Assembly: GCA_015179025.1 (NCBI GenBank) | Contig: WHUX01000149.1 | Location: 1 to 64,000 of the forward strand | DNA length: 64,000 bases | Direction: 5' to 3' | Origin: Terfezia claveryi | Lineage: Eukaryota > Ascomycota > Pezizomycetes > Pezizales > Pezizaceae | Shown here: piece by piece, positions 49,321-60,656 of the stretch | Layout: each line of letters opens with the position of its first letter | Numbering within the stretch: position 1 is the stretch's first letter | Made by a program: the position numbers and the translations under genes | The notes under the pieces: model-generated | Database searches by the model: none | Told to the model about the DNA's origin: nothing | The model's input: only the letters and a program-made list of their open reading frames with translations

Positions 49321-52300
49321 GTTGTGGCGGCAGCAATTAAGGGAGAAATGTTATGCAGAATGGAGGAGTTGTATACCGTCACCTCTTGTATTATGCAAAG
49401 CTGTGGGAAACGGAATGAATGCGAAAAAAAAAAAAATATGGGAAGAATAGTAAGTATTGCGTTCTCTTCGGCACAAATTGCATGGTTCACTGTATATTGC
49501 ACACTAAGAGATTTAGGTAAAAGGCAAAGGAATTGTTTCACTTTGATGAGGAAGAGGCGAAATAAATGGCAATGAAGTAGCTAGAGCCAAACAAGGACGG
49601 CTTTGCATATATCAATCAGGTCACCCGGGGGAGATTAAACGGCTCAGCAAATATATCTCCAATACCATAACTTATATTAGATATAGGGCTACCAGTTTCG
49701 TGAGACCATCGAAATCCTCTAAAAAATATCCCTCGCATATGCATCAATCCATGTACGGCAGTTATCGAAAGCTGAAGTCGTTATTGCGGCGGGATTCTGT
49801 CATATCATACATTGCACTACTCTCCTCGCATACATGTTGCTATTACATGTATATATATTCCCAGACAGCAGGGGAGTCGGAGCAATCACTTAATCTAAAT
49901 GGGTATTAAGTTTCCTTTAATTAGCATGCGCACAGGAAGAAAGCAAAAATTAACGTTATTTGGTGCCTTCCATCAACTTGTGCCTTCCAAATGAGAAGCT
50001 TCATGCGATTGGCCCCCTAAGAACCAGTACAACTAGACTCATGCTTCCGGAAAGTAAGTCCGCCAGGGGACTTTGTCTTTGGTTGTAAATTAGTCATGAG
50101 ACTATGTTGCCGGTTGAGACTTACCTCTTTATATTTTCTTAAAATACACCTAGGTGTTATTGTATACTGTATAACCTTACTTATCTGTTTCAATTCAATG
50201 TTTATATCTCTGTCTACAACTCTATCTCCATGTAGCGTGGGTACTGCATGAAGTGGATATAAATAGGTAAATCTCCTGTGCATATCCGTATGAATTCATG
50301 GGACAAACACCTGCAAAGACAGGGTAGACGCATGTACAAACGATTTGAAAACATTCTGAAACCAACCAATCAGTGGTAACATTCGCTGCCTAGCCTGCTA
50401 CCTGTACATATCACTACTAATTGTCTAAATCAGACCAAATTTTTTTGACATATTCAAAGTTTTCTCCTGTCTTTGTTTAAGAGCAAAAGAAAGTTTTTCA
50501 CACAAATGAACCATCATGAATTACCCAAACTCGGCTTTTTCACTCTCCATACATGAGCCAGAATAGATACATGAGTAAATAAAAGATTCAAACTACACCC
50601 CTCTATGCAACCTCAGTTTTTCTATACAAGGAATTCACAAGCTACTATTAGTGACACAGCACTACACAAGTAAACAGTCTCAATTGTCGGATAACAGCTT
50701 GTAAGATGAAATGTGCATAACCTGTTCCTAGATTTGGACTGATGGGGTCTATGTCCAAATACCCGAATATTACTGGAAGGGATATCTACATGGTCCGTTG
50801 CGGAATTCCAGTTCATTCCGGTTGAGATGGAGCGGAACCCAGGGGAGGTGAGTGACATTGATCCAAATCAATACCGCCCTTAACCTCTGCAACTAACCTT
50901 AGAGTATGTTGCCTTGAAACAGTTTGTGGCCGTGTTACGTTGAAGAAAATTTTTATAAAACTAAAAGTTTCATTTCTGTAATGGCATGTCCATTCCGGGT
51001 ATACGCCACAACATTTACATCCTGCAAAAATAAAAAATTAAAACACCATACACCACAGTACATGCACGGGCAACCAATACTTGATTCGTCAAGAAGCTCA
51101 AGTCTCTTGCGGCCATAGTTACATGAAATTGTCGGTCGATAAAAGATCTACATCCCCCCGGGAGACTTACCCATCATGAGAGGTGCCAATAATCAGTCTC
51201 CCGGCCACTAGGTGTGAATGTAATATTCTCCTGGGATAGGTACCGGTATACCACACGATAATCCCCTCATCGAGGCTGGCAACTTCAACGTCAACGTTAA
51301 TATACCGAAACAATCTGGTGGGTGTCGAAATTAGGTTTGGATTCAATACATTCCAAAACAGACAACGCCGCCGGTTGCTTCCTCGTCTGGATTTCTCCTG
51401 CATGCTGCAGCTGCTCCCTCCTACAGGCGAACTCTAGTAATGAGGGAGCGCCACGAACAAACCAATCTAGAGATTATGATCCCAAGACCACGACCCTTCA
51501 ATTGTCTCAGTAATTTTGGGTTGTGTGTTCCTGGCGCGTAGGCCGAGAAATTCTATACTGTCTCACTCTCACGCCATGCGGTATGTGGCGTGATACTAGT
51601 AAACGATCCATCAACATTTACTTCCCCCCCCACCGGCGCTATAATAAGCATAGTGTTCATAAATCCACCAGCCCCTACCTCGATTTCCATCTCCAAAATT
51701 CCTCATCCCATTCAATTCAAAGACTTCCCATCCAAACCAGAACCACGTATTATCGATATTCTTACCCACAAACTCTCCACAACGCAACAGTCATGTGCAC
51801 CACGGTCACCTGGTGTTGCCCTATCTGCAAACAACCGACTTCAGTCCACACTACCCAGTGTAGTAAACCCGGGTCAAATTCCTGCTGGAAGTCCAGGATG
51901 AAGAGGCAGGGGGCGGAGTGTATTTCTTGTAAGAAGACGAAGTGAGTCCGATCTGAGGACTAGACTTGAGCGTGTATTGTGGGGAGGGGAGGGGAGGGGG
52001 GGGGGAGGGGAGGAAGATAGGGTGGAGCGGAATAGCTTGATGGACTCGGGACTGGACGAAATTTGTCGAATGTATAAGGGAATGGCAAGGGGGGAAGGGG
52101 CGGTAATTCGACATACACGTGAAGGGCAGGTATATGCCACCGTGGTGTAATTGCTATGGTGTGGCCGGCATAACCTGAGCATCTGCATTTTGTTACCGTC
52201 TTAATAATACATGTTTTTGGACTTTTCGATGCTTGAAAACCATGGAATGGAAATTGGGGTCTACGTACGTAAATAAGCACAACTCGGAGTGTACCTAACG

Positions 52301-54043
52301 ACGTGGGGTGATGCATCGATCAACCATACCATTTGTAACTGCACTGGTTACCCTGAACTGAGTGTTCTATCTTGATAACAATATCATCCAGTGACCGATG
52401 CTTATTCTGGTAACAAATAGAGATACATTTTGTTTCAGTGGTACATGTATGCAGCATTTGTATAAGCTATATGCTCAAAGTGAATCTAGAGTGAGCAAGA
52501 ACAATGACGCACTTATAAAATCGAAATATAAATAGAGCCCTAAGGGGAGAAGGTTTGAGGGCACGAAAGATATGAGCGGAGATGATCTGAGAGTGAATGT
52601 AAATATCACAAATCCCAAGAAACATTTGCAGCTTTAGAAGTGATTTTTGCCGTGTTACGTAGGCTTTGGTAAAATTTATTGCATATCGGCTAGTGGAGTA
52701 GCAGATGTTTAAATATTTCCGCTATCCAAAAGTAGGAAGGAAAAGCTATGGAGAGGATTTATCTCATCAGCTGGCATATTGAGAAATAGGCTGAGAGAGT
52801 CCCAGGGCAACAATGCTCATGGGGCGTATACTCAACTTGTTGATAGCTGTTATTCATCTTGACTTCCAACCCCGATGCGTGCAGCAGAAAGGATCCGATG
52901 TGGCATGGAAATAAGAAAGGACACGCAGACGTTGGGAATTTTTGTAAATACAAATATTCGACCGCGCTATCAGCGTTATATTATACGACGGGGAAGGGAC
53001 TAATAATACCCATTATATTAGACGCAGACTGTCCACACAGCCTTTAAGTACATTCATAGAGTCATTTATGTCCTTGATAATAACCACAGGAATGGAAGCG
53101 GGATTGTAATATATGAGCGTTCATACTTTCCCAAATCCAAAACTAGAAGACCGAGTGTCTATCGCCCTAGCCTCACCCCGCTTCTATGTTAATCAGCTAA
53201 TTTAGAAATTCAAAAATCACCTAAATGACAAGTCCTATTCCTACCTGTATAAATGGCTTCTCCGCAGGCATGTGAGCCAACAGCCTGAAAAGATATACTG
53301 TATACTTGAATGCAAGAAGCCTGACTAATAATCGCTACTGCCTATAAAGACAGTGGTGTTTAACCCCACCTTGGTAGTGGTGGGTCTGAAACAAGAACAG
53401 CAGTCTGCTTCGGGTATTCTGCGTATTCCACATTCATCCTCTAAGAGGGTCTGATCGAGACTAAGATTCATGGCTAACAGGATTATGCAAGCGACAATCC
53501 TCGTAGAACCTCTGCGTACTATCCTAGTTGAGGACCAAGAGCTAGGATTTTGGATAATGGAGTGCTTCTGGTACTGGCTGGCGCCATGGTAAATGCTGTA
53601 CTTCGGTCATTAGTTTGGTTATTCGACGACAAACATTGGGAGAAGGAATGGAGATGGGTACATAATAGCTAGGTTCGTGGTAATAGTATCCAGGGACCAG
53701 AAAGAACTTTTCACTCCCCGCAAAGTCATGCCAGCGCTATCACTTCCTCAGGTACATCACGAGTGACACTCGATTGGAACCAAGCCACCCCCAAGCCTTG
53801 CTTAGGAGCTAGTGCAAGCCAGACTACAATAGCACCACATAGGCAGAAGGGTCTTGGCCTACCACATACAAAAGAACGTTGCAACTATTTTCTGGGCTTA
53901 ACCCCCAGAAGCACCATACCATATTAAGTATCCTTATCGATAAGAAATAGCCCCTCTACGAGGGTCTGATCGAGACTAAGAAATAGCCCCGCACATGATT
54001 CAGTGGAACAGCGGAAGTTAAACAGCACAGCAGTAAGGCGTCA
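49321..54043. other. gene-free stretch
   Basis: Contains a solo arm-like sequence TGGTCCGTTGCGGAATTCCA at about 50,790-50,809, matching the ends of the element at 58,131. It also has a G-rich run (GGGGAGGGGAGGGG type) at about 51,978-52,012 with quadruplex potential, and a 28-bp repeat at 53,439-53,466 and 53,951-53,978. No gene is supported. Confidence 0.4.
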
Positions 54044-54517
54044 ATGCCTGGAGATTTGCGTACTACATTGGCGAATTATTTTGAGGCAAGTCCAATTAAG
54101 ATTCACGGACCTTTTCGGCCGGCAATTAATCCAGATCTTGCAGGAAATATTCAGAGTATTCAGGAGGAAATCCTAGAGTGTATTCGAGTTGATTCAGCTG
54201 ACCGAATAGCAGTAACGAGTATTTTAAAAAAAAAAAAAAAGTTGATTCAGCTTTCCAAGTCTACATTGCGAATTCAGTTCATAGGTTCCTCTAGAGAAAT
54301 TGTTGAAGATACGATCATTGATATTTTACTTCCCAATGAGGCCAATGAGCTAGAAGCAGAGGCTCACAAGTGGCTGTACTATTCGCAACCTAGTAGTGAT
54401 CAGCCACTGTCTTATGTCCAGTGTCTAAGACATGCAGCACGCCAACCTCCTCAGCCCTTCAATTGGCCCCAGTCTCGACCCCTTACAACTATCATGGCCA
54501 CAACCTATATCAGCTGA
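54044..54517 (+). pseudogene. unrecognised coding remnant broken by a LINE tail
   Basis: The frame starts at an ATG (MPGDLRTTLANYFEASPIKI) and reads well to RVDSA, where the insertion at 54,200-54,239 adds lysine codons from its poly-A. The following sequence (GSSREIVEDTIIDILLPNEA) is coding-like in a different phase from the part before the insertion, so the original gene also has a frameshift. No family is recognised. Confidence 0.4.
54200..54239 (+). mobile_element. 40-bp LINE family A tail insertion
   Basis: About 25 bases (CGAATAGCAGTAACGAGTAT and flanks) plus a poly-A run are bracketed by the direct repeat AGTTGATTCAGCT (54,187-54,199 and 54,240-54,252). The bases match the extreme 3' end of family A (GCGAATAGGAGTAATGAGTA in the copy at 59.36 kb). 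Confidence 0.8.
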
Positions 54518-54564
54518 ATCACCAAAGCCTAGGCAATATCACCAATATCCCTACCCTACGAGAG

Positions 54565-56668
54565 ATGCCGAAATATACCGAAAAAGACCTGCAGGCAGCT
54601 ATGAAGCATGCTCGAGCAGAACCAGACATACCTATTATATGAATAGCTGAGCTGTATGGGGTTGAGCGGCAAACACTACACTGGAGGCTGCTGGGGACGC
54701 ACCAAGAGAGGTCTACAGCTCATCGTGATGAGCAATTGCTCTCTCCTGGTGATGAGAAAACAATTGCAGGCTATGTAGGAATAATGGCTGATACAGGATT
54801 TCTGTTAAATCATACTCTTTTACAGCAAATGGCACAGGACATTGTCAATAAGAGGCAGATACCACAGCCAGGCCACGGAGAGGGTATTACAGGCCCTCGA
54901 GAGTCAACCAGCAACCTCCGGAATCGATGAGAACAACGTATATAACGACAAGGTGCAATTATCCCCCTTCTACCTTCCAACGACACCCCCCCACCAGTAC
55001 CCCCCCCATTCATATTGTGGGCGTCAACTGGGTTAATAGGTTCCTTGATCGTAACTCGGGGTTCAAGAAAGTCTTTATTCGATATCAGGAGAGAGTGCGA
55101 GCAGCTGCATCAAATGACATTGAGCTGCAAGCAGATTTTCTCCGAAAACTTGCCAATCTCATACGCCGGAAACAGATATGTCAAGAGAATATATGGAATT
55201 GTGACGAGAAAGGTATAACCATGAGCCGGAATAGTACGCGGATGATGGCTATTGTGCGTGCTGGAGGTCGAGCCACTGCAATGACTGAAGGTTCTCGTGA
55301 ATTTTGCAGTGTCTTGAAGACTGTCAGTACTGGTGGAACGGTTATTCCACCCTTTATTGTATGGCAAGGAAAGTCCCATTGGCAATCTTATTATCCGGAA
55401 GGCGGCCTACTAGTAGAAGCTACATTTGTAGTCTCTAAGAGTGGGTATATGGATGATGAGCTGGGGTTGGGATATATGGTTGAGCACTTTGAACCTTATA
55501 CTCGGGTTGAAGCCCCTCGCTGTCTTATTGTGGATGGTCATTCTTCACATATTGCATGGAAGGTAGTGAGGTATGCACTGGATCATAATATTCATATGAT
55601 TTGCCTTCCATCGAAGTCTATCCATCTCCTGCAACCCCTTGATATAGGGTGCTTCGGAGTTCTGCAGAGGGTGTATGAGAGAAACCTCAGTTCATGGCTT
55701 CGGCAAAATCCGCTTCAAGTTCTCTCAAAACCATCATTTCTTGAGATCCTTGAAATAACTTGGAATGATGTTTATACTAAGGATTGTCTTCTCGGGGCAT
55801 GGAGAAAATCCCGCTGCTGGCCAATCGACCACGCCTTCGAACCGCTCTCATGCAATGTCTCAGATAATGTCTCAGCCAATGAAATTCGAGCATCTGATAC
55901 CCCTGGTCGGCTCCGTGCACTCTCCTGACGAGTTGAAGATATCATTCGGTCAAAATTGGATTTTGATGAGAAGGAGTAGGTATTTGAGCTTATTGACTTT
56001 GCTAGCGAAAAGGTTGCAAAACACAGAGATATTACCCCTCGTACTGACACTCTTAGCAGGCTCCGAGACGGGAAGGTGCGTCGAACAAAGAAAGGAAAGA
56101 AGCATGTTGGGGAAGCTTGAATACTGACACACAAGTATGTTAATGATGGCATCAAGAAGGTTGCGGAGGAAGAGGCAAAAAAGCTTGTAAGGCAGCAGGC
56201 ATCAGCAAAAAAGAAGCGGATTGCAGATGAGAGAAAGGCTATACGAGACGCTCTTGAGAAGTAGTGGAAGGCTGATCTTAAGAGATATACGGAGGTTGTA
56301 ATACCTACATGGCAAGCTGAGTGTACAGACATTGATACTGCATGGGCTGCTGCCAAGCAAGCTACTGGTAAGAAGCGGTCTACTGGTATGAAAAGACCAC
56401 CATACCCTCCTCGACCGAAATAACCTTTAAAGCCCAAAGGGGGGGGTATTGCAGCTGGCGATCTTTCTATAGTAGTTGAGAATGAAGTAGAGGAGGAGGT
56501 TGAAGGAGAAGCTGATGGAGAAGGTGAAGGACAGGTTGATGAGGACGTTGATGAAGAGGATTTGGTGGATTCAATGAGAAATCTCGAAATTGATCATTTT
56601 GCTGCGGTTAGTGCCCCTACCTATTGCCCTGCCATTCGATCATATCACAGCCTTCTCTTACCAAATTA
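54565..56668 (+). pseudogene. pogo/Fot1-type transposase, decayed
   Basis: The coding begins MPKYTEKDLQAAMKHA (helix-turn-helix) and hits TGA at 54,640. It continues through the CENP-B-like part (LLSPGDEKTIAGYVGIMADT), shifts frame before VNWVNRFLDRNSG, then has an intact DDE region at 54,927-55,928. The catalytic Asp residues are D93 (NCDEKG), D203 (IVDGHSSH) and D239 (LLQPLD), counted in that frame, with 35 residues between the last two as in the pogo group. After the DDE domain there are further stops (TAG near 55,977, TGA near 56,118, TAG near 56,262, TAA near 56,421), then an acidic tail (EVEEEVEGEAEGEGEG). All three catalytic residues survive but the gene cannot make a full protein. Confidence 0.85.
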
Positions 56669-58126
56669 ATCTGACATCGATACAGATGCATGGTTAAGGC
56701 GTTCGTGCAGTTATGGGCTCATTGGCGTGATATTCATTAAATAGGGTTGGGAGAAAGGGCGCGGGAAGGAGTCATGGGGTGGGTATATTAGAATAGATAG
56801 GTGCTGCAGAATTGGTTGATTTTGGTGGAATATAAGGGTAACCATGTTGTAGAGCGTGATTGTTTCCATAATTATAGATTTAGGCAGAATAGAACTCTCA
56901 CTAGATGAGTTAGGTATATCATGTGGTATTGCCTTGAGGAGGCCTGCAGGGAGGCTTGCAGGGATGGACATAAGACAGTGGCTGATCACTACTAGGTTGC
57001 GAATGGTAACATATATTGAAGAACTACTTCTGTTCTTTCAATTTGAATCCAGGGCTAATGTAACTGAGATACAAGATGTCTTAAACCGTAAGAAAAAATG
57101 CATTGGAGAATATTGAACTTGAATATATGCGTCAGCTAGCCTCGTAGTAACCACTGCTAGTTACTTGGCATTGTCACTTGTATACTAGCGTACTTCTTTA
57201 GTCCCCGATATTTAAAATAAATTTTGTAGTTCTAGAATTAAAATCGGAAGGCTTGGCAGACAACACTACGGTAGTCTGTTGTCTCTTGGGATTTGCGACG
57301 TCATGAACGCTGAATGTATTAACCTGGGTACGAGGCTAGGCGTCAGCATGTTTACTGATTTTCTGAGCCCTCCCCAAGCCTCGTTCTCTACTTGATATGC
57401 CCCTCATTTGTCCTATATACACTTTCCTTAGTCTAGTTATCTCCACGATGTCTCGTAATCCTATTTCGCAATGTTTTTTAAAGCTTTTCTCAATACTGCT
57501 TTGTTTCTCTGTTATAATCATATTTCCCCTAGTCCGGACAAACGGTTGTAACGATTTGTCAGAGTTTTACTACACAAATCTCGACAGATTACCCTTTGCC
57601 AACGGTAATAGGCTTAGATAGAGTGGCTAATCGATTCTTCTATTCTCGAACTCCGTGAGTCATTAGAATTTCCACTGGTTTAAATAGGGTGGTGATGTCT
57701 CCGATCATTGCGGTGGAGGAGGGGTTGGCGGTGAGGCAAAATAGCTTGGTATCCGCCACGGCTTCAAGATGGATTCGATCTCTACGAGAGGCTTGTGCCA
57801 ACCAGACTATTGATTCGATGAATACTCTGCTGCTTAAAGCGGTCATGCTGTTTTGAGCCTCGGAAAAAAAAAATTCGAAAAATATATAATGAACTCCTCT
57901 TGTAGTGCGGATGCCAACTTGTTCTCGAAACGATAGACCTAGGGAACATCTTGGGTTATGTCAGTATGTAGAATATCTATCGAGGCTGAACGCTTGCACA
58001 CATGCAAGAATTTGATCTTTACTCATCCTGTGCTTAGGAAGTGCTTACCCTGATAGCCTAATTTGTGCTTTCGTGAGTAGCCATGACCTTACTGAGCTAT
58101 GAATATACTCCCTGTTCTTTCCCATA
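56669..58126. other. intergenic with a dispersed motif
   Basis: No supported gene. An exact minus copy of the 15-mer at 57,795-57,809 is preceded by CTCTACGAGAGGCTT. Confidence 0.4.
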
Positions 58127-58247
58127 TATATGTTCTGGTCCGTTGCGGAATTCAGTCCATTCCAGTACCTATTATGATTTTAGCTATAAATCAATAGGTA
58201 AGTAGTCATTTCTAATACTAGTCTTATAAGAAAACTAATAATATTAG

Positions 58248-59014
58248 ATTCACTCAACAACTGGATATAGCCCATATGAAGTTGTATTTAAACAAAAAGT
58301 ACATCATCTTTTTAGTCGTTTATCTCCAATCCTAGATGCAAATGATAAGGATAGCGAGGACAAGCAAGAGGAAGAGGAGGAGCAAGAGAAGGAGGATGAG
58401 GAACAGGAGGATGAGGACGAGCAAGAAGAGAAGGACGAGGATGAGCAAGAAGAGGAGGACGAGCAAGAGGAGGACAGTCTGGATGGCTCTCAATCTACTC
58501 CAATTCAACTTCCCAATACCGATGCTATGCTAGCAAAAGTTCATAAACGTACTACAACAGCTCGCAAGCACATGGCCAATCGATATATTCAATAGCACAA
58601 AATAGATACCTTTACAATAGGTGATCTCGTTAGCTTACGAATTCCTTGTATTGATTGAGCTTCTACCGACCACCGCCGGATTTTTGCAGAGTTGTCTACA
58701 AGCCTCATCCTGACCGGCATCAGCTATATTGTGAATATGGCCTATTGGATCGATACTACCCCACTAGAGAATTGGAGCGGCTTCTTTTTAGTATTAGACC
58801 AGCTTCCCTTAAGTCTATTCCATTGGCATGGCAAAGTGAAAAACCAAAGTCGCTACATGAGGTTGCACGTCTTGCCTCTGCTGGATCTGTGGTTCGCTGC
58901 AAATGCAAAGGCCAATGTGCTGACCGTCGCTGTCAATGCAAAAAAGAAGGACGTTCATGTACTCCCTACTGCCATACTGGGTCAGGGCCACACCCATGTA
59001 CAAATTTAATGTAA
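58248..59014 (+). pseudogene. KRBA2-like integrase, C-terminal part, broken
   Basis: It reads HSTTGYSPYEVVFKQKVHHL, the end of a retroviral-type integrase core. A long Glu/Asp/Gln run follows, then AKVHKRTTTARKHMANRYIQ, a TAG (58,593), HKIDTFTIGDLVSLRIPCID, and a TGA (58,656) where CGA is expected. After a frameshift it reads CRVVYKPHPDRHQLYCEYGL, LDRYYPTRELERL and a Cys-rich end CKCKGQCADRRCQCKKEGRS. That order (integrase end, short DNA-binding domain, CXC-type Cys cluster) is the C-terminus of KRBA2-like proteins. The catalytic core is missing from this copy. Confidence 0.75.
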
Positions 59015-59032
59015 GTGCAGGCAGGGTATTAA

Positions 59033-59130
59033 GCAAGTTGGGGATTGAGCAAGCGGGGGATCGAGCATTGAGCAAGCGGGGGATTAAGCAAGCAGGGGAT
59101 TGAGCAAGCGGAGATTTGATTGAATAAGTG
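59033..59130. repeat. minisatellite GGGGATTGAGCAAGC
   Basis: About six imperfect 14-17 bp units inside the right part of the integrase element, just after the integrase frame. Confidence 0.75.
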
Positions 59131-59341
59131 CAGGTTTGAGCTGCGGATATTTATACTTTTATTATGTATAAAATAATAGACTCGGTTTCCTCTCAATTTG
59201 CCTGTATACATTGCCATATATGCCATTCCGGAACGGCCCTGCAATTCCGCAACGGACCAGTCCATACCGGTATGGGGGGCCATTCCGGAATGGACTGAAT
59301 TCCGCAACGGACCAGAACATATATACGCTAGTCTGATACCG

Positions 59342-59423
59342 GCTTTTTTTTTTTTAATATACTCATTACTCCTATTCGCTCCCCAGTAAGGGGACCATGA
59401 GGAGCCACCCGGAAACCCGGGTG
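59342..59423 (-). mobile_element. LINE family A, 80-bp tail fragment
   Basis: Poly-T at 59,344-59,356, then the family A 3' end reading inverted (ACTCATTACTCCTATTCGC, GGAGCCACCCGGAAACCCGG). It lies between the integrase element and the next transposase remnant. A target duplication is not clear. Confidence 0.75.
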
Positions 59424-59443
59424 AGTCTGTACTGACGGAACGA

Positions 59444-60650
59444 TTGTTATTCCCATACCGCGAAGGAGACACGAATGGCTCACATATAAGCATTAAATTC
59501 ATTGAATTCTGCTTAACAGTTAATATCATTGCATATTGTTTACCACCACACTCTACCCACCTCCTCCAACCACTCAATGTCGGTTTGTTTTCTCCTCTTC
59601 AGAAGGCATATGGGAAACAGGTAGATCCGCTTGTTCACTTTGGAAATGTTACAATTAATAAAGGAAACTTCTTACCTATGCTTGTAGCTGCTCGTAAGGC
59701 TACCTATACACCAAAAAATATTCTTATTGCCTGGCGTGGTGCAGGCATTATCCCGCATAACCCATGACATGTCTTAGACAAACTCACACTCGGACTGCAG
59801 ATCACCACTAAAGCACCTCCACCTGATTTACCGCATCTACTGGTGTATAACGATCCTTGTCAGTTTAAAGACATAGGTCGAGCTTATGCAGTAAAGGTGA
59901 TAAAATAGGTGGATGGTAACAAGCTCACTGAGGTATAATGGTCCCTGTCAGTTAAACTGACAAGGATCGTTGTTCGCCAGTGGATGCGGTAGTTGAGCCT
60001 CCAACCCCCCGAAATACTGCAGAGATCCACAGAAAGGTTTGACAAGCTACACTTCAGTTACGATCTAAAGATTCTGAATTATCTCGTGCGGAATTATTAG
60101 ATCTTATCCACCAGTTGGAAAAGTTTGCACTTGCGGCGGATCAGGATCGAGCACTGAGGCATGCAACATTTCTGCAGTGGAAGGAAGCACAGAACTTGAA
60201 TGCTAAGCCTGATCAATGGCAGTTGGGTTGAGGGGGTGGCACTGTTATGGATGGCAAGTTTTTAAAACAGCTTTATGAAGAGCGGGAGGAAGCAGAACGA
60301 AAGAAGCGTGAGAAGCGTGAAAAGAAAGCAAACAAGTCTATCCAGGTAGGTTCAAGGAAGAATATAGGTTCACAGACCCCGAAGCAGAAGGGCAAATAGG
60401 GTAAAAGAGTTTCTTTTGTATCTCTTAGTGCGTTTGAATCTGGATCGAAGAATACGGGTTGGAGCGGGGATGAGCTGGAAGGCTGGGAAAGCGAGGATGA
60501 TATTTTGTCTATTTCGTCGTCAAGTTCCATTTTATCTACCATTACACTGGCTACACCGGCCCCTGCATGTTCAAATATACCCCATACACCCCCCTCCCCT
60601 ACCCCAGGGCCTTCACGAACCTTATTTGAGGCCTCAGGATGTCGTGTAAC
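59444..60650 (+). pseudogene. pogo-type transposase, C-terminal half, split by a MITE
   Basis: The coding starts within the DDE domain at NGSHISIKFIEFC, continues HSTHLLQPLNVGLFSPLQKA, where the third catalytic Asp is Asn (AAT for GAT), and AWRGAGIIPHNP. After a stop it goes on to TKAPPPDL, is interrupted by the MITE at 59,831-59,989, then resumes VEPPTPRNTAEIHRKV and the helical tail ELLDLIHQLEKFALAADQDR. Further stops are at about 60,040, 60,230 and 60,399. The C-terminus is basic then Ser/Pro-rich. The N-terminal half is absent; the LINE tail at 59.4 kb abuts the break. Confidence 0.8.
59831..59989. mobile_element. 159-bp MITE, TA target, inserted in a transposase
   Basis: The inverted ends (about 37 bp, starting CCGCATCYACTGG and including AACGATCCTTGTCAGTTTAA) are flanked by TA at 59,829-59,830 and 59,990-59,991. 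Removing the element and one TA restores the reading frame of the host transposase (PPPDL joined to VEPPTP). A longer relative lies at 62,450-62,768. Confidence 0.85.
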
Positions 60651-60656
60651 TAGATC

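Larger units (their letters stand above)
58131..59319. mobile_element. integrase-type DNA transposon remnant (Ginger-like), 33-bp TIRs
   Basis: Perfect 33-bp inverted ends starting TGTTCTGGTCCGTTGCGGAA lie at 58,131-58,163 and 59,287-59,319. Flanking TATA on each side (58,127-58,130 and 59,320-59,323) fits a 4-bp target duplication, though the flank is a simple TA run. The body carries the C-terminal half of a KRBA2/SCAND3-like integrase protein. TG...CA ends, a 4-bp duplication and an integrase match what is known of Ginger elements. A second, imperfect arm copy lies inside the right end (59,218-59,262). Confidence 0.7.

Noticed and set aside
51851..52316. Pro/Ser-rich minus frames near 52 kb
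   Set aside because: They are translations of a G-rich low-complexity tract on the plus strand.
55772..56437. 221-codon minus frame
   Set aside because: Shadow of the decayed transposase tail on the plus strand, whose Lys/Glu-rich coding gives Phe/Ser-rich antisense.
58336..58533. Arg/Lys-rich plus frame
   Set aside because: Out-of-frame reading of the GAG/GAC/CAA-rich acidic linker of the integrase remnant.
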